Origin: an uncultured Eubacterium sp.
Lineage (GTDB): Bacteria; Bacillota; Clostridia; Lachnospirales; Lachnospiraceae
DNA length: 40,957 bases
Direction: 5' to 3'
Assembly (NCBI GenBank): GCA_934358495.1
Contig: CAKRKO010000014.1
Span: 1-40,957 of the forward strand
The translations under genes were made by a program, and so were the position numbers. Under the pieces are notes generated by a model that ran no database searches, had not been told where the DNA came from, and saw nothing but the letters and a program-made list of their open reading frames with translations. Each line of letters starts with the position of its first letter. Position 1 is the stretch's first letter. Of the stretch, positions 22,723 through 31,330 are shown one piece after another.

Positions 22723-24057
22723 ATGAGCTACGTAGACGAAGTACTCGAGAGAGTAAAAACAAAAAATGCTGCTGAACCGGAATTCCTTCAGGCAGTAGAA
22801 GAAGTATTGGAATCCATCAGACCAGTTGTAGAAGCAAATGAAGAGCTTTACAGAAAAGAGGCAATCTTAGAGCGTATCACAGAGCCGGACAGACAGTTCA
22901 AGTTCCGTGTAGCATGGGTTGACGACAATGGTCAGGCACAGGTAAACACAGGATACCGTGTACAGTTTAACAACGCAATTGGACCGTACAAAGGTGGTCT
23001 GCGTCTGCATCCATCTGTATATCTTGGAATTATTAAATTCCTTGGTTTCGAGCAGGTATTCAAAAACTCCTTAACAGGTCTTCCAATCGGAGGCGGCAAA
23101 GGTGGATCTGATTTCGATCCTAAGGGCAAATCTGATCGTGAGGTTATGGCATTCTGCCAGAGCTTTATGACAGAACTTTACAAATACATCGGTGCTGATG
23201 TCGATGTACCGGCTGGTGATATCGGAACAGGTGCAAGAGAGATCGGTTATCTGTATGGCCAGTATAAGAGAATCACAAGACTGTATGAAGGCGTTCTGAC
23301 AGGTAAAGGACTTACTTATGGTGGATCTTTAGCACGTACAGAAGCTACAGGTTACGGTCTGTTATACATGACAGAAGAACTTCTGAAATCCCACGGACAG
23401 GATATGGCAGGCAAGACTTGTGTTGTATCCGGTGCTGGTAACGTTGCAATCTATGCAATCCAGAAAGCACATCAGTTAGGCGCTAAATGCGTAACATGCT
23501 CTGATTCTACAGGCTGGATCTATGATCCGGAAGGAATCGATGTTGACTTACTGAAAGAGGTAAAAGAAGTAAAACGTGCACGTCTGACAGAGTACGCAGC
23601 AGCAAGACCAAGCGCTGAGTATCATGAGGGACGCGGTGTATGGAGCGTAAAATGCGATGTTGCTCTTCCATGTGCTACACAGAACGAGCTGCTTATCGAT
23701 GATGCAAAAACATTAGTTGCTAACGGCTGTATTGCAGTTTGCGAGGGCGCTAACATGCCTACAACTCTGGATGCTACACAGTATCTGCAGCAGAACGGTG
23801 TATACTTTGTTCCTGGTAAAGCTGCAAACGCAGGTGGTGTTGCTACATCCGCACTTGAGATGTCCCAGAACAGCGAACGCTTAAGCTGGACATTTGAAGA
23901 GGTAGATGCAAAGCTGAACCAGATCATGGTTAACATTTATCACAATATCGACGATGCTGCAAAACGTTACGGCAAAGAGGGCGACTATGTTGCAGGTGCT
24001 AATATCGCAGGCTTCGAGAAAGTTGTAGATGCTATGCTTGCACAGGGCGTTTGCTAA
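22723..24057 (+). CDS. gdhA: NADP-type glutamate dehydrogenase
   Basis: 444 residues, the length of hexameric NADP-dependent GDH. Seen: FRVAWVDDNGQAQVNTGYRV, GPYKGGLRLHP (glutamate-binding Lys), LPIGGGKGGSDFDPKG (catalytic Lys, around 125), PAGDIGTGAREIGYLYG, and the Rossmann part with VVSGAGNVAIYA (around 236-247). It makes glutamate from 2-oxoglutarate and ammonia. The codon choice is strongly biased to common codons, pointing to high expression. AAAGGAGAT precedes the ATG. Monocistronic, with own promoter and terminator. Confidence 0.96.
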   Translation: MSYVDEVLERVKTKNAAEPEFLQAVEEVLESIRPVVEANEELYRKEAILERITEPDRQFKFRVAWVDDNGQAQVNTGYRVQFNNAIGPYKGGLRLHPSVYLGIIKFLGFEQVFKNSLTGLPIGGGKGGSDFDPKGKSDREVMAFCQSFMTELYKYIGADVDVPAGDIGTGAREIGYLYGQYKRITRLYEGVLTGKGLTYGGSLARTEATGYGLLYMTEELLKSHGQDMAGKTCVVSGAGNVAIYAIQKAHQLGAKCVTCSDSTGWIYDPEGIDVDLLKEVKEVKRARLTEYAAARPSAEYHEGRGVWSVKCDVALPCATQNELLIDDAKTLVANGCIAVCEGANMPTTLDATQYLQQNGVYFVPGKAANAGGVATSALEMSQNSERLSWTFEEVDAKLNQIMVNIYHNIDDAAKRYGKEGDYVAGANIAGFEKVVDAMLAQGVC

Positions 24058-24111
24058 TTATTAAAACCACTGAAATTTATAAACTGGCATATATTTTGCT
24101 TGATAAAAACA

Positions 24112-24155
24112 AGAAGACTGTGGGGGCAGAACAACTGTTCCGCAGTCTTTTTTTT
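24112..24155 (+). terminator. Intrinsic terminator of gdhA
   Basis: AAGACTGTGG / CCGCAGTCTT stem followed by a run of eight T. Confidence 0.85.
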
Positions 24156-24229
24156 GCGCGAAAAAACAACCAAGAAATGATAAAAAATTCATGACATTTC
24201 AGTAAAAGTAACGGTTTTTTAAAAGATGC

Positions 24230-24258
24230 TTGTCAAAACATGAAATAAGGACTAAACT
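24230..24258 (+). promoter_or_regulatory. Promoter of the HPr-like gene
   Basis: TTGTCA (24230-24235), 17 bp, TAAACT (24253-24258), 35 bases before the start codon. Confidence 0.55.
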
Positions 24259-24293
24259 ACAGTAGTGTATTAGACGGAGGTTAGGAAAAGCGT

Positions 24294-24548
24294 ATGAGTA
24301 AGAAAGAAATTGTCATTGCAGATGTCGTAAATAAATACGATAATCCGATTGCAGAGCTGGTACAGGTAGCCTGCCAGTTTTCAAGCTCACTGTATTTAGT
24401 GCGGGGAAATCATCGTATTAATGCAAAAAGCATTATGGGGATTATGGCATTTAACCCGCATAATGGCGTAGAGGTTGAGATCGAGGCAGAGGGAGCAGAT
24501 GAGACAGAAGCACTGAGTGCCATGGAGAAATTTTTGCTCTGTATGTAA
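24294..24548 (+). CDS. HPr-like protein lacking the phospho-histidine (Crh-like)
   Basis: 84 residues, full HPr fold length. It aligns without gaps to HPr and Crh from VQVACQF to the end. The regulatory Ser46 with its signature NAKSIMGIM (residues 43-51) is intact. The loop that carries the PTS phospho-acceptor His15 and Arg17 in HPr reads NKYDNP here: position 15 is Tyr and 17 is Asn. It therefore cannot accept phosphate from enzyme I in the usual way. This parallels Crh of Bacillus (Gln15), a co-regulator of CcpA phosphorylated on Ser46. A separate true HPr is expected elsewhere. Own promoter and terminator; GGAGG upstream. Confidence 0.85.
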   Translation: MSKKEIVIADVVNKYDNPIAELVQVACQFSSSLYLVRGNHRINAKSIMGIMAFNPHNGVEVEIEAEGADETEALSAMEKFLLCM

Positions 24549-24590
24549 CTAATAATCAAGCAACAGGTAACTTTAAGGTATAATGATTCA

Positions 24591-24624
24591 AAAGAAGCAT
24601 CGGAAATCCGATGCTTCTTTTTTG
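24591..24624. terminator. Bidirectional intrinsic terminator
   Basis: AAAGAAGCATCGG / CCGATGCTTCTTT, 13-bp stem with an AAAT loop and T-runs on both strands. It separates the convergent HPr-like (+) and PRPP synthetase (-) genes. Confidence 0.88.
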
Positions 24625-24640
24625 CTTTACTAAAGATTTT

Positions 24641-24659
24641 GGTGTTTTGACACCCAAAT
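24641..24659 (-). repeat. Short stem-loop repeat after the PRPP synthetase gene
   Basis: On the minus strand ATTTGGGTGTCAAAACACC differs by one base from 2678-2696. In both places it lies within 15 bases after a stop codon. Confidence 0.5.
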
Positions 24660-24672
24660 TGTGATTACAAGA

Positions 24673-25863
24673 TTACTCCTCATCTTCAGGAATCTCACCT
24701 TTGTATTTTGCAACCAGTGTCTGGATTCTCTGATACGGATCAAGCAGATCACTGATGGATGCATCGTGATTTAAAGTATCAATAATGTATGCAATATATT
24801 TGCTCATGTCACAGCTGATATAGTAATCTCTGCTTAAGAGCTCAGGTGTCTGATATGCAAGGTTAGTTGTAACCACTTTGTAGATCAGTCCTTCTTCAAC
24901 AGCTTTGTCGAATTTCTCGAGACCGTTTGTGAACAGTCCGAAAGTAGCGATTACGAAGATTCTGCCGGCATTACGTTTCTTTAATTCGCGGGCAACATCA
25001 ATCATACTTCCACCGGAAGAAATCATATCATCAACAACCCATACATCTTTGCCATCCAGGGAAGAACCAAGGAACTCGTGAGCAACGATTGGGTTTGTAC
25101 CGTCTACAATGTGACTGTAATCACGACGTTTATAGAACATACCCATGTCTACACCAAGTACGCTGGCAAGGAATACGGCACGGCTGGTGGCTCCCTCATC
25201 CGGGCTGATGATCATCAGATGGTCATTGTCAATCTGTAAGTCATCTACTTCATTCAGGATACCTTTTACGAACTGGTAAGCCGGCTGAACGGTATCAAAT
25301 CCGTGAAGCGGAATAGCATTCTGTACACGCGGATCATGTGCATCGAAAGTGATGATGTTATCAACACCCATGTTAATCAGCTCCTGAAGAGCCAGTGCAC
25401 AGTCCATGGACTCTCTTGCAGTACGTCTGTGCTGACGGCTTTCATACAGGAACGGCATGATGACAGTGATTCTTCTCGCTTTACCATTTGCTGCTGCGAT
25501 CATACGTTTCAGATCCTGATAGTGATCATCCGGTGACATATGGTTCTCATGTCCGCAGAGTTTGTATGTCAGGGAATAGTTTGTTACATCTGTCATGATG
25601 TAAAGATCATATCCACGTACGGACTCATGAATAATACCTTTTGCCTCACCACTACCAAAACGTGGGCAGGAAGCATCAAGAAGATAGGAATCACGCAGAT
25701 ATCCTTTGAACGCAATGTCGTCCTCGTGCTCATGTTCGCGGACACATCTCCATTTTACAAGGTATTTGTCTACTTTTTCTCCGATCTCGCTGATGCTCTC
25801 GAGTGGAATGATTCCGAGAGTTCCAGCTGGGATTGTTTCTAAGTTTCTCTGGTCGTTATGCAT
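24673..25863 (-). CDS. prs: Ribose-phosphate pyrophosphokinase, long clostridial form
   Basis: 396 residues, about 80 more than the usual 310-320. Seen: RFGSGEAKG (around residue 70), VIMPFLYESRQHRRT (the flexible loop region, FGYARQDRK in classic enzymes), ITFDAHDPRVQ (catalytic His region), IISPDEGATSRAV and VWVVDDMISSGGSM (PRPP loop, around 290). It makes PRPP from ribose-5-phosphate and ATP for nucleotide, His and Trp synthesis. The extra length is an N-terminal region rich in charged residues (REHEHEDD) and a segment after TDVTNYSLTYK. Motifs are diverged but the key residues remain. GGAGG lies before the ATG. Monocistronic. Confidence 0.85.
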   Translation of the reverse strand: MHNDQRNLETIPAGTLGIIPLESISEIGEKVDKYLVKWRCVREHEHEDDIAFKGYLRDSYLLDASCPRFGSGEAKGIIHESVRGYDLYIMTDVTNYSLTYKLCGHENHMSPDDHYQDLKRMIAAANGKARRITVIMPFLYESRQHRRTARESMDCALALQELINMGVDNIITFDAHDPRVQNAIPLHGFDTVQPAYQFVKGILNEVDDLQIDNDHLMIISPDEGATSRAVFLASVLGVDMGMFYKRRDYSHIVDGTNPIVAHEFLGSSLDGKDVWVVDDMISSGGSMIDVARELKKRNAGRIFVIATFGLFTNGLEKFDKAVEEGLIYKVVTTNLAYQTPELLSRDYYISCDMSKYIAYIIDTLNHDASISDLLDPYQRIQTLVAKYKGEIPEDEE

Positions 25864-25992
25864 TAGAAAAGTTCCTCCATCAAATCTTTTCGTTTGTTTA
25901 TAAATACGAAGGCATTATAGCACTTAATCCCCACCTGTGACAAGGGATTTCTGCCGAGTATATGGAATTAAACAGTTTAAATGTGAAAAAAC

Positions 25993-26979
25993 TTATTTTT
26001 CAGCAAGTTTTTTGCTGATACGGATGTCTTTACCGAATAAGTGCAAAATGGTGAAGCTGTTGGAAATCCGGGAGAAAATTCGTTCCGAATAGATCGTCGC
26101 GATATCAAATAGCTGCAGGTTTGTGGAAATCAGCGTGGATTTTTCTTTACGGATCCGCTCGTTGAGGCAGACAAAAAACTGTGAGGTTGTGAAATGGTTC
26201 GTCAGTTCTGTGCCAAGGTCATCGATGATCAGCAGGTCACAGTCAAAAATATTACGGTAGCTCTCCGCTGCCTGTGGGTCTTTGGCAAAGGTTTTCTGCG
26301 CCAGAAGGTCAAACAGGTGGTGCGCGGAAAAATAGATCACGGAATGTCCGGTGTCCAGCAGTTCTTTGGCTACACAGTTGGACAGAAACGTCTTTCCTAC
26401 GCCGGTGTCACCGAACAGAAGCAGGTTCTCAAAACTGCTGTCGAAAGTGTCCACAAAACGGCGGCACTGCAGCAACGCGTTCTGTGCAGCTTCATAGGAA
26501 GAGAGCCGTGTATTGTCATCGTAAATATCGTTGTCGTAGTAGTCCAGGGAAAAGGAAGAAAAGTTTTCCTGTTCCAGAATACCCTTCAGATTGGACTGGG
26601 TGTATACCAGGTCGATGGCTGCCTGCTTCAGACAGTGGCAGCGTTCATGACCGATGTATCCGGTGTCCTGACAGTCCGGGCAGGTATAGGGAGGCTGAAA
26701 ATAGTTTGCCGGGTATCCGTGAACCTGCAAAAGCTGTTGTTTTTGCATGGAAAGAGCCTGGATCTGTTCATGCAGATCTTCCAGTGCGGATGCATCACCG
26801 TCCAGCAGCTGTCGGGCGCGTTTTACACTTAAGGATGCAATGTCGGCATCCAGTTTTGTGATTTCCGGGATCACCGTGGCAATTTCTTCCCGGCGTGTGT
26901 CGATCAGACGCTGGCGTTCTAACTGCCGGTTCTGATAGCTGCGCATGATCTGATCATATTGTGTATTGGTAAGTGGCAT
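25993..26979 (-). CDS. DnaC/DnaI-type helicase loader ATPase
   Basis: 328 residues. N-terminal coiled region (about 1-80), then a zinc-binding knuckle CPDCQDTGYIGHERCHC (around 98-114), a linker, and an AAA+ domain: LLFGDTGVGKTFLSN (Walker A, around 188), LLIIDDLGTE (Walker B, around 252), and STNLQLFDIATIYSERIFSRI (sensor/arginine region). It loads DnaB onto DNA. It follows the DnaD-like gene by 19 bp with GGAGG in the gap, so the two form one operon and act together in primosome assembly. It resembles Bacillus DnaI but the symbol is withheld. Confidence 0.9.
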   Translation of the reverse strand: MPLTNTQYDQIMRSYQNRQLERQRLIDTRREEIATVIPEITKLDADIASLSVKRARQLLDGDASALEDLHEQIQALSMQKQQLLQVHGYPANYFQPPYTCPDCQDTGYIGHERCHCLKQAAIDLVYTQSNLKGILEQENFSSFSLDYYDNDIYDDNTRLSSYEAAQNALLQCRRFVDTFDSSFENLLLFGDTGVGKTFLSNCVAKELLDTGHSVIYFSAHHLFDLLAQKTFAKDPQAAESYRNIFDCDLLIIDDLGTELTNHFTTSQFFVCLNERIRKEKSTLISTNLQLFDIATIYSERIFSRISNSFTILHLFGKDIRISKKLAEK

Positions 26980-26998
26980 AATATCCTCCTGCTTACAT

Positions 26999-28189
26999 TT
27001 ATGAGTTCGAGGTTGGTGTCTGCTGCAGCGATTTTTTCAGAAGCTGCTGCTGCAGATCGCTGTAGTTATTTTCACGCTGTTTGAAGTTCGTGAACTGGCT
27101 CTGGGAAGCAGAAGGTGTATTTGACCGTTCCGAACGGCCCTTCTGATTCTGTTGATAAGCCTCATCTGCCTTGCGCACATCTTCCATCGTATGTACGCCG
27201 TTCAGATGCCATTTCTCCAGAATGGAATTGGCATATCCGAAGCTTGCTTCGTGAATGGCGCGGATGGTGCGGTTGCAGGCTTCCACGATCAGTTCTGTGG
27301 AAAAACCTTTTTGCAGGCTCCACTGTTTCAAAAAAGCGGTCTCGGAAGGTACCAGATTTCGTCCGCGGATGCCGAAGGCTTTCATAACGGCGTGATACAG
27401 GGTGCTGTCCTGACTCAGAGCTTCTTTTGCTTCCGGAATCGTGCGGATCTTGCGTTCGGCAAAATCTTCCGCGATTTTTTGCATATAATGCAGACTGGTG
27501 TGTCCCTTTGAGACACTGTCCTCAATCAGATATTCAATGAGTTCTGTGGAAAGCTGCAATTCGTCATACCAGTAAAAAATCATGTTCAGATCCGTCTGGT
27601 TCAGCGTTCGCCCAAGGTATTTTTCCGTAATAAAGATCAGCTCACGTACCCCCTGGCGTTTGCAGAATTCCTGCATGTCACTGACGGAATACTGCCCCTG
27701 TTTTTTGGGGCTGGTGGAACGAATGAACTGGTCTGTGACACTGATCGGTTTGGTACCGCTTTCCGCTGGCCACCGATTGGAAGCCGATGTTGGGGAAACT
27801 GCTTCGGAATAACAGGATCTGTGTTGGGAAACATTGTTGTTGCTTTCAGTTTGCGTTGCAGAGTGACGGCTTTTTCCCTGAGAAGGTAGATAGGCATCTG
27901 AGAGCAGATGGATTCCTGCCAGATTCTGGCTTTCGTCAAAATCCAGACGGAACAGCCGCAGCTTTTCCCAGTATTTTAAGGCACGCAAAATATCTCTCTC
28001 GGTGCAGTCAAAATGGTCGGCCAGCCGGGAGAGGGAAAAATCAGAATTCGTCTGATTCATGCAGCGGAGCAGGTAAAGATAGATCTTGACGTACTCGCCG
28101 TTTGCCTGTGTCATGTATTGGTCAATAAAAATATTCGGCACGAAAGTAGCAGATGCCGATGCGTCATTGTATAACGTGATTTTTGCCAT
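26999..28189 (-). CDS. DnaD domain primosome protein
   Basis: 396 residues from the ATG at 28189, which starts MAKITLYND; the frame is open to 28303 but that part looks non-coding. An N-terminal winged helix (about 15-90, SRLADHFDCTERDILRALKYW), a variable Ser/Thr-rich linker, then two DnaD C-terminal-type repeats (about 185-260 and 280-350); the second has the typical FGYANSILEKW. Ends in a Gln-rich tail. DnaD proteins recruit the helicase and loader at oriC and restart sites. It is 136 bp downstream of murC and directly precedes the loader gene. Confidence 0.88.
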   Translation of the reverse strand: MAKITLYNDASASATFVPNIFIDQYMTQANGEYVKIYLYLLRCMNQTNSDFSLSRLADHFDCTERDILRALKYWEKLRLFRLDFDESQNLAGIHLLSDAYLPSQGKSRHSATQTESNNNVSQHRSCYSEAVSPTSASNRWPAESGTKPISVTDQFIRSTSPKKQGQYSVSDMQEFCKRQGVRELIFITEKYLGRTLNQTDLNMIFYWYDELQLSTELIEYLIEDSVSKGHTSLHYMQKIAEDFAERKIRTIPEAKEALSQDSTLYHAVMKAFGIRGRNLVPSETAFLKQWSLQKGFSTELIVEACNRTIRAIHEASFGYANSILEKWHLNGVHTMEDVRKADEAYQQNQKGRSERSNTPSASQSQFTNFKQRENNYSDLQQQLLKKSLQQTPTSNS

Positions 28190-28325
28190 AATTGCACTCT
28201 CTCTTTCGCCTTGAAGTATATCATATTGCCTCAAAAAAGAGAAGAAAAAGATATCCACATCACAGTCTTCCGGAGGGATGCTGCAATGTGGATAACATAA
28301 CATTTATTCAGGAAACAGTACGTTT

Positions 28326-29708
28326 TTAGCGTTTTCCAAGAAGATGTTCGCCTACCTGATAAATATCACCGGCGCCCATGGTTATCAACAGATCGTTGTC
28401 GACACATGTTTCCAGCAAGTAATTCTCGATGGCATCAAAGGACGGGAAGAAGTAACTCTCTGTACCTTTTTTACGGATATCGTCTGCCAGATTTTCCATA
28501 TGAATACCAAGGGTGTCTGTTTCACGGGCTGCGTACACATCTGCCAGTACAACAACGTCTGCCAGGGAAAGTGCATCGGAAAACTGAGTCCAGAAAGCTT
28601 TTGTGCGTGTATAAGTATGCGGCTGGAAAATGCAGATAATCCGGTTATGCGGATAATTGCGTGCAGCAGTTAATGTAGCCGCAATCTCTGTCGGATGATG
28701 GGCGTAATCATCAATGATGGTGATGCCGCCGAGTTTTCCTTTGTATTCGAATCGTCTGGCTGTTCCGCCAAATGCCTGTAATCCACGGATGATGGTGTCG
28801 TTGTCAAAGCCTGCCTCTGTGGCAAAAGCGATGGCTGCAAGTGCGTTTGCGATGTTATGTTTGCCCGGAACGTTTAAGGAAACATGTCCGGCTGCCTGCC
28901 CATGTACGTTATAGGTAAAGGATGCGCATGCCGCTTCATTATAAGAAATATCGGTTGCAGTGTAATCTGCATCCTCTGTCAGACCGAAAGTAACGACACG
29001 TTCCTTTAAATCTGCGGTAATTTCTTCCGGATGATCAATGGCTGCGTTCAGGATCAGTACGCCGTCAGCGGCTGTATTCTGAGCAAATTTGTGAAAAGAA
29101 TTCCGGATATCATTAATGTCCTTGAAAAAGTCCAGATGATCTTCCTCGATATTCAGGATGATGCTGTATTTTGGATGGAAGTTCAGGAAGCTGTTTGTAT
29201 ATTCACAGGCTTCTGTCAGAAATACATCCGATTCTCCGACACGGATATTTCCGCCGATGGCAGCCAGCATACCCCCCACGGAAATGGTCGGGTCACTCTC
29301 AGCTGCCAGAAGGATGTGTGAGATCATGGATGTTGTGGTTGTCTTTCCATGGGTTCCACTGACGGCGATGGATTTTGCGTAGTTGTCCATGAGTTGTCCG
29401 AGAAATTCCGCACGGGTCAGCATCGGGATGCCTGCGTCGTGGGCTGCTTTCCACTCTGCGTTGTCCGGATGGATTGCTGCGGTATAGACCACAAGCTCAA
29501 TGCCCGGTTGGATATTGGCTGCGCGCTGCCCGATATAGACAGTTGCGCCGTTATCCTCCAGCTGCTGGGTCAGTGCAGATGCCTTGTTGTCAGAACCGGA
29601 TACGGTAAATCCTTCCTTTAATAAAATCTCAGCCAGCCCGCTCATGCTGATGCCGCCGATGCCTATAAAATGAATGTGAATTGGTTTTTTAAAGTTAATC
29701 TTGTACAT
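28326..29708 (-). CDS. murC: UDP-N-acetylmuramate--L-alanine ligase
   Basis: 460 residues. Three Mur ligase domains: FIGIGGISMSGLAEIL (nucleotide-sugar binding), AVSGTHGKTTTTSMI (ATP P-loop, around 113-127), LTEACEYTNSFL and ILNIEEDHLDFF (catalytic middle domain), and IIDDYAHHPTEIAATL plus IFQPHTYTRTKAF (C-terminal). It adds L-Ala to UDP-MurNAc, the first peptide step of peptidoglycan. The ATG at 29708 lies nine bases after AGGTGG and is preferred to that at 29714. It may be the first gene of a murC-dnaD-dnaI type operon. Confidence 0.96.
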   Translation of the reverse strand: MYKINFKKPIHIHFIGIGGISMSGLAEILLKEGFTVSGSDNKASALTQQLEDNGATVYIGQRAANIQPGIELVVYTAAIHPDNAEWKAAHDAGIPMLTRAEFLGQLMDNYAKSIAVSGTHGKTTTTSMISHILLAAESDPTISVGGMLAAIGGNIRVGESDVFLTEACEYTNSFLNFHPKYSIILNIEEDHLDFFKDINDIRNSFHKFAQNTAADGVLILNAAIDHPEEITADLKERVVTFGLTEDADYTATDISYNEAACASFTYNVHGQAAGHVSLNVPGKHNIANALAAIAFATEAGFDNDTIIRGLQAFGGTARRFEYKGKLGGITIIDDYAHHPTEIAATLTAARNYPHNRIICIFQPHTYTRTKAFWTQFSDALSLADVVVLADVYAARETDTLGIHMENLADDIRKKGTESYFFPSFDAIENYLLETCVDNDLLITMGAGDIYQVGEHLLGKR

Positions 29709-29829
29709 AATCATTTACCACCTGTATATTTGAATCATTTTTCTTCCTTATTACTTAGCACATTATACCTCATTGAGGAAAACTTGGCAATGTCACGGCG
29801 GGGAAAAAGTTGTGGTTCCGAAAAGAGGA

Positions 29830-29867
29830 GCGTTCGACTTGAAGTACATTTCACGTAGATGCGAACG
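29830..29867 (+). repeat. Fragment related to the modular element tail
   Basis: GCGTTCGACTTGAA (29830-29843) is identical to the end of copies C and D, and CGTTCG/CGAACG closes a hairpin here. It is in the 350-bp divergent gap between murC and glgC, which otherwise holds only the two promoters' AT-rich sequence. Confidence 0.5.
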
Positions 29868-29952
29868 GTATGGGAGAAAAGCGTGGTCAGACCAAACGTT
29901 GTGAAAAATGTCGAAAAATCCCTATAATTTTTGGAAAAATTGTGAAATGTAG

Positions 29953-29981
29953 TGCACATAGTAAAAAAAATATGTTATAAT
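29953..29981 (+). promoter_or_regulatory. Possible promoter of glgCD
   Basis: TATAAT at 29976-29981 is a perfect -10; the -35 at 17 bp (TGCACA) is weak. Leader about 70 bases. Confidence 0.5.
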
Positions 29982-30058
29982 TTTGCTATCAAATTTAATT
30001 TATAGATAACGGTTTGACTTACAAAATATTTTGCCGTTATCGACAAGAGGTGATATAC

Positions 30059-31330
30059 ATGATTCGAAAGGAAATGATTGCAATGCTTCTGGCCGGTGGG
30101 CAGGGAAGCCGACTCGGCGTATTGACCGCAAATGTTGCAAAACCGGCTGTTGCATTCGGAGGCAAATATCGTATTATCGATTTTCCGCTCAGTAACTGTA
30201 TTAATTCCGGAATCGATACTGTAGGTGTTCTGACACAGTATCAGCCACTGCGGCTGAATACGCACATCGGTATTGGTATTCCGTGGGATCTGGATCGTAA
30301 TAACGGTGGTGTTACGATTCTTCAGCCATATGAGAAGAGCGGTGGAAGTGAATGGTATTCCGGTACGGCGAATGCGATTTACCAGAATATGAAGTACATA
30401 GACAGTTATGATCCGGAATATGTTCTGATCCTGTCCGGTGACCATATTTACAAGATGGATTATGAAGTGATGCTTGATTTTCATAAGCAGAATCACGCAG
30501 ATGTTACCATCGCAGTTATGCCGGTTCCGATGGAAGAGGCAAGTCGTTTCGGTATCGTCGTAGCAGATGAAGAGCACAGAATCCGTGAATTCCAGGAGAA
30601 ACCGGCAGAGCCGAAGAGCAACCTTGCATCTATGGGTATCTATATTTTCAGCTGGAAAGCGTTAAAAGAAGCTCTGGTCGCCAATGAGGATATGGAGAAC
30701 TGCGATTTCGGAATGCATGTAATTCCGTATTGCTTCGACAAAGGTGAGCGTATTTTTGCCTACGAGTACAATGGATACTGGAAAGATGTAGGAACCTTAG
30801 GCTCTTACTGGGAAGCAAATATGGAGCTGATCGACCTGATTCCGGAATTTAACCTGTATGAGGAATACTGGAAGATCTATACAAAAAGTGATGTGCTCGC
30901 TCCACAGTATATTGCGGCAGACGCAAAAGTGGACAAGAGTATCATTGGTGAAGGCACTGAGGTTTACGGTGAAGTGCACGGATGTGTCATTGGCGCGAAT
31001 GTAACCATCGGAAAAGGAAGTGTTGTCCGTGATTCCATCATTATGGAAGGTGTAACCATTGGAGAGAATGTTGTGATCGATAAAGCAATCATTGCGGAGG
31101 ACTGCGTGGTTGGTGACGGTGCAGTACTTGGTGTCGGCGAAGAGAAACCAAACAAGTTAAAAGAGAGTGTTTACGCGTTTGGCCTGGTAACCATCGGAGA
31201 AAAATCCGTAATTCCGCCAAATGTACAGATTGGTAAAAATACAGCAATTGCTGGTGTGACAACACCGGAAGATTATCCGGATGGCGTCCTTGACAGCGGG
31301 GAATATATTGTTAAGGCAGGTGGCAAATAA
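30059..31330 (+). CDS. glgC: Glucose-1-phosphate adenylyltransferase
   Basis: 423 residues. Nucleotidyltransferase domain with MLLAGGQGSRLGVLTANVAKPAVAF (signature GGxGxRLxxLT and Lys), FPLSNCINSGI, LSGDHIYKMDY (catalytic Asp), FQEKPAEP; C-terminal left-handed beta-helix (from about 290: KSIIGEGTEVYGEVHGCVIG, IGKGSVVRDSIIMEGVTIGENVVIDKAII). It makes ADP-glucose for glycogen. The ATG at 30059 follows AAGAGGTGAT; a 45-base upstream extension in frame is rejected. glgD overlaps its stop by one base. Confidence 0.96.
   Translation: MIRKEMIAMLLAGGQGSRLGVLTANVAKPAVAFGGKYRIIDFPLSNCINSGIDTVGVLTQYQPLRLNTHIGIGIPWDLDRNNGGVTILQPYEKSGGSEWYSGTANAIYQNMKYIDSYDPEYVLILSGDHIYKMDYEVMLDFHKQNHADVTIAVMPVPMEEASRFGIVVADEEHRIREFQEKPAEPKSNLASMGIYIFSWKALKEALVANEDMENCDFGMHVIPYCFDKGERIFAYEYNGYWKDVGTLGSYWEANMELIDLIPEFNLYEEYWKIYTKSDVLAPQYIAADAKVDKSIIGEGTEVYGEVHGCVIGANVTIGKGSVVRDSIIMEGVTIGENVVIDKAIIAEDCVVGDGAVLGVGEEKPNKLKESVYAFGLVTIGEKSVIPPNVQIGKNTAIAGVTTPEDYPDGVLDSGEYIVKAGGK

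Noticed and set aside
28190..28303. Longer N-terminus for the DnaD-like protein
   Set aside because: The added 38 residues are unlike DnaD N-termini and the region has promoter-like rather than coding character.
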